Shown here: positions 6,851 through 8,221 of the stretch, one piece after another
Position numbering within the stretch: position 1 is the first letter of the stretch
Layout of the letters: every line of letters starts with the position of its first letter
From: CAYVMN01 sp964452575
Lineage (GTDB): Bacteria; Desulfobacterota; DSM-4660; Desulfatiglandales; Desulfatiglandaceae
NCBI GenBank assembly: GCA_964452575.1
Contig: CAYVMN010000196.1
Coordinates: 1-8,221 of the forward strand
Length of the DNA: 8,221 bases
Direction: 5' to 3'
The notes under the pieces: generated by a model
Databases searched by the model: none
The model's input: the letters and a program-made list of their open reading frames with translations, nothing else
What the model was told of the DNA's origin: nothing
Position numbers and translations under genes: made by a program

Positions 6851-7603
6851 ATGGGGCGCGAAAGGATTAAGATTGATTTTCTGATCCACGACCTCAAGGT
6901 CCCCATTGCAGTGATTGAGGCAGGGATCATGTCATTGCTAAACAGGCAAGAGAAATATGGCTCCCTTACAGAACAGCAGGAAAAGGTCTTGAAGAGGGCC
7001 TTACGGAATAACAACGTCATTAAGGCACTGGTCAATGATGCGCTGGAACTGGGAAAGTCCAGGCAAGGAATAATTAATCTAGCCAATTTCCGGCTTTCGA
7101 GGCTGATAGAAGGGGCTTTGGTTGAGATATTTGATTTGGCCCACTGCAATACCTCGGAAGAGATAAGACACTGCGTGGGATTGGGCGCGCTCAAAAGGCT
7201 GCTGGAGGAAAGAGGGGTTCAGCTCTTCATCGATGAGGGGTTGTGGTCCCAGGAGGTCTGTTTGGATGAGGCAAAGGTAAAACAGATCCTCAGGAACCTA
7301 ATGAATAATGCCTTAAAATATCGAAAAGATCGCGTTGAACTGCTGGTCGAAAAGAGGGACGGATATCTGATTATTTCGGTAAAGGACGATGGGGAAGGAA
7401 TACCATCCCTCTATCATGAGAAGATCTTTGAGAGCTATTTTCAGATAGATGCCTCTGAAAATTGCTGCGTCCGAGGACACGGACTGGGCCTGGCAGGGGT
7501 AATGGTGCTGGTTGAAGATATGGGTGGCAGGATATTTCTTGAAAGCGATGAAGGAAAGGGCGCGAAATTTTCGGTGGAGGTGCCCCTAAGGGGCATTAGA
7601 TAG
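6851..7603 (+). CDS. Soluble sensor histidine kinase lacking an input domain
   Basis: A 250-residue kinase consisting of little beyond the transmitter core. The dimerisation/phosphoacceptor helix starts almost at the N-terminus: FLIHDLKVPIAVI, with His13 the probable phosphorylated residue. The ATP-binding domain has an N box LRNLMNNALKY (148-157), G1 VKDDGEGIP (177-185), an F-box region FESYFQ (193-198) and G2 GHGLGLAG (209-216), ending DMGGRIFLESDEGKG and SVEVPL. There is no signal peptide, membrane helix, PAS, GAF or HAMP segment, so it must sense through a partner or act as a relay. An in-frame TAA at 6836-6838 rules out a longer start, and AAGGGA (6837-6842) lies eight bases before ATG 6851. 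It converges on a response-regulator gene 40 bp away, a likely but unproven partner. Confidence 0.9.
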   Translation: MGRERIKIDFLIHDLKVPIAVIEAGIMSLLNRQEKYGSLTEQQEKVLKRALRNNNVIKALVNDALELGKSRQGIINLANFRLSRLIEGALVEIFDLAHCNTSEEIRHCVGLGALKRLLEERGVQLFIDEGLWSQEVCLDEAKVKQILRNLMNNALKYRKDRVELLVEKRDGYLIISVKDDGEGIPSLYHEKIFESYFQIDASENCCVRGHGLGLAGVMVLVEDMGGRIFLESDEGKGAKFSVEVPLRGIR

Positions 7604-7643
7604 TCTTTTGTAAGGCCGGTCCTCTCTTGAAGCCGTGATTCGG

Positions 7644-8162
7644 CTACATGATTTCTTGCAGTTCTTCTTTGGTGGTGCGGTAGGTCTCGTCAAATTCCTT
7701 CCAGAAATCCCTATGTTCCTTTTTCCAGTCAGGTCCGAATTTGTCGTCAAAAAACGGCTCCAGCCTGTCAAACCAGGCCCTGTGCTTTTCTATCCCCATG
7801 GCGCGGGCCTCAAGTATGTCGGCCAGGTAAGTGTGTATCTCGGAGATCTTGTCCTTGGGCACATAGGATTCGGCCCCACATTTGACAGACCTTACCAGAT
7901 TATCAGGGCTGAGGGCATGGGCCGTAAGCATCAAAGCGGGAATTCCCTTTTTTCGGGTCAGTTCCAGAAGGTCATAACCCCTTACTCCCATAATATCAAG
8001 GATCGCTATGTCATATATGTTCTTATCCAGGAATTTCCGGGCTGCTTCAAAGTTGGGGGCTTTATCGATCAAACACATGTCAAGCAGCTCTTCCAGCGTT
8101 TCCAATATATCCGGTTCATCGTCCACGATCAGGATCTTCTTCCCTTTCAGTATATCACCCAT
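7644..8162 (-). CDS. Single-receiver response regulator with uncharacterised aromatic C-terminal tail
   Basis: A 172-residue protein with an intact receiver domain (about 8-120): acidic pocket Asp14-Asp15, phosphoacceptor Asp56 in AILDIMG, Thr80 in MLTAHA and Lys103 in VPKDK. No helix-turn-helix, GGDEF, HD or other known output follows. Instead residues about 124-172 form a charged tail rich in Trp and Phe (HRAWFDRLEPFFDDKFG, then DFWKEFDETYR), probably helical. It could be a protein-interaction or dimerisation element; I do not recognise it. The start is taken as ATG 8162, not the in-frame ATG at 8195, because AAGGGAGGT stands six bases before 8162 and the extra 11 residues are not receiver-like. 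It is convergent with the small histidine kinase; phosphotransfer between them is inferred from proximity alone. Confidence 0.88.
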   Translation of the reverse strand: MGDILKGKKILIVDDEPDILETLEELLDMCLIDKAPNFEAARKFLDKNIYDIAILDIMGVRGYDLLELTRKKGIPALMLTAHALSPDNLVRSVKCGAESYVPKDKISEIHTYLADILEARAMGIEKHRAWFDRLEPFFDDKFGPDWKKEHRDFWKEFDETYRTTKEELQEIM

Positions 8163-8168
8163 ATGAGG

Positions 8169-8177
8169 ACCTCCCTT
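8169..8177 (-). promoter_or_regulatory. Ribosome-binding site deciding the response regulator start
   Basis: On the minus strand AAGGGAGGT, a near-perfect Shine-Dalgarno, ends six bases before ATG 8162. It lies inside the extension that would be coded from ATG 8195, which argues for the shorter protein. Confidence 0.65.
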
Positions 8178-8221
8178 GCCCGGTTTCGGTTGCATGGAAT
8201 ACTAACTGGACAGGTATCTAG

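Noticed and set aside
7631..7645. Perfect five-base inverted repeat AGCCG/CGGCT between kinase and regulator genes.
   Set aside because: The stem is short and no T tract follows on either strand, so it is not a convincing terminator.

Overview
The window carries seven convincing protein genes and no RNA gene, IS element, CRISPR array or phage gene. The content fits a chromosome of an anaerobic deltaproteobacterium (Desulfobacterota): a GspA/ExeA-GspB pair, an EF-G resembling the extra EF-Gs of delta-proteobacteria and spirochaetes, a bacterial Memo protein, and a short response regulator with an aromatic C-terminal tail. This taxonomic call is inference from family resemblance. Base composition is moderately GC-rich and even throughout, with no obvious sign of recent transfer.

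Layout. 98-892 (+) encodes a crotonase-superfamily enzyme whose active-site pattern is that of a PaaG-type isomerase, not a classical hydratase. After 33 bp, 926-2704 (+) encodes a GspA/ExeA-type ATPase with a membrane segment, a C39-like region and a peptidoglycan-binding domain. After 15 bp comes gspB (2720-3625, +). gspAB should form a complex that helps the type II secretion secretin pass or assemble through peptidoglycan; no other gsp gene is in view. fusA-like EF-G (3647-5683, -) converges on gspB with a 21-bp gap.

EF-G is transcribed divergently from a Memo-family gene (5837-6694, +). The 153-bp spacer holds a good sigma70-like promoter toward EF-G, with a weaker one toward memo overlapping it. 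A 156-bp gap follows, with a T-rich stretch, a GC hairpin and an 8-codon micro-ORF. Then comes a small soluble histidine kinase (6851-7603, +), which converges on a single-receiver response regulator (7644-8162, -).

How they may work together. gspA and gspB form one functional unit. The kinase and the regulator are plausible partners, although convergent and not co-transcribed: both are soluble, the kinase has no sensor domain and the regulator has no DNA-binding domain. The crotonase, EF-G and Memo genes have no evident functional link to these or to each other. The most unusual points are the EF-G domain IV tip, where the translocation histidine position is a lysine, and the sensor-less kinase paired with a receiver carrying an unrecognised tail. 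Nothing seen amounts to a clearly new multi-gene system.
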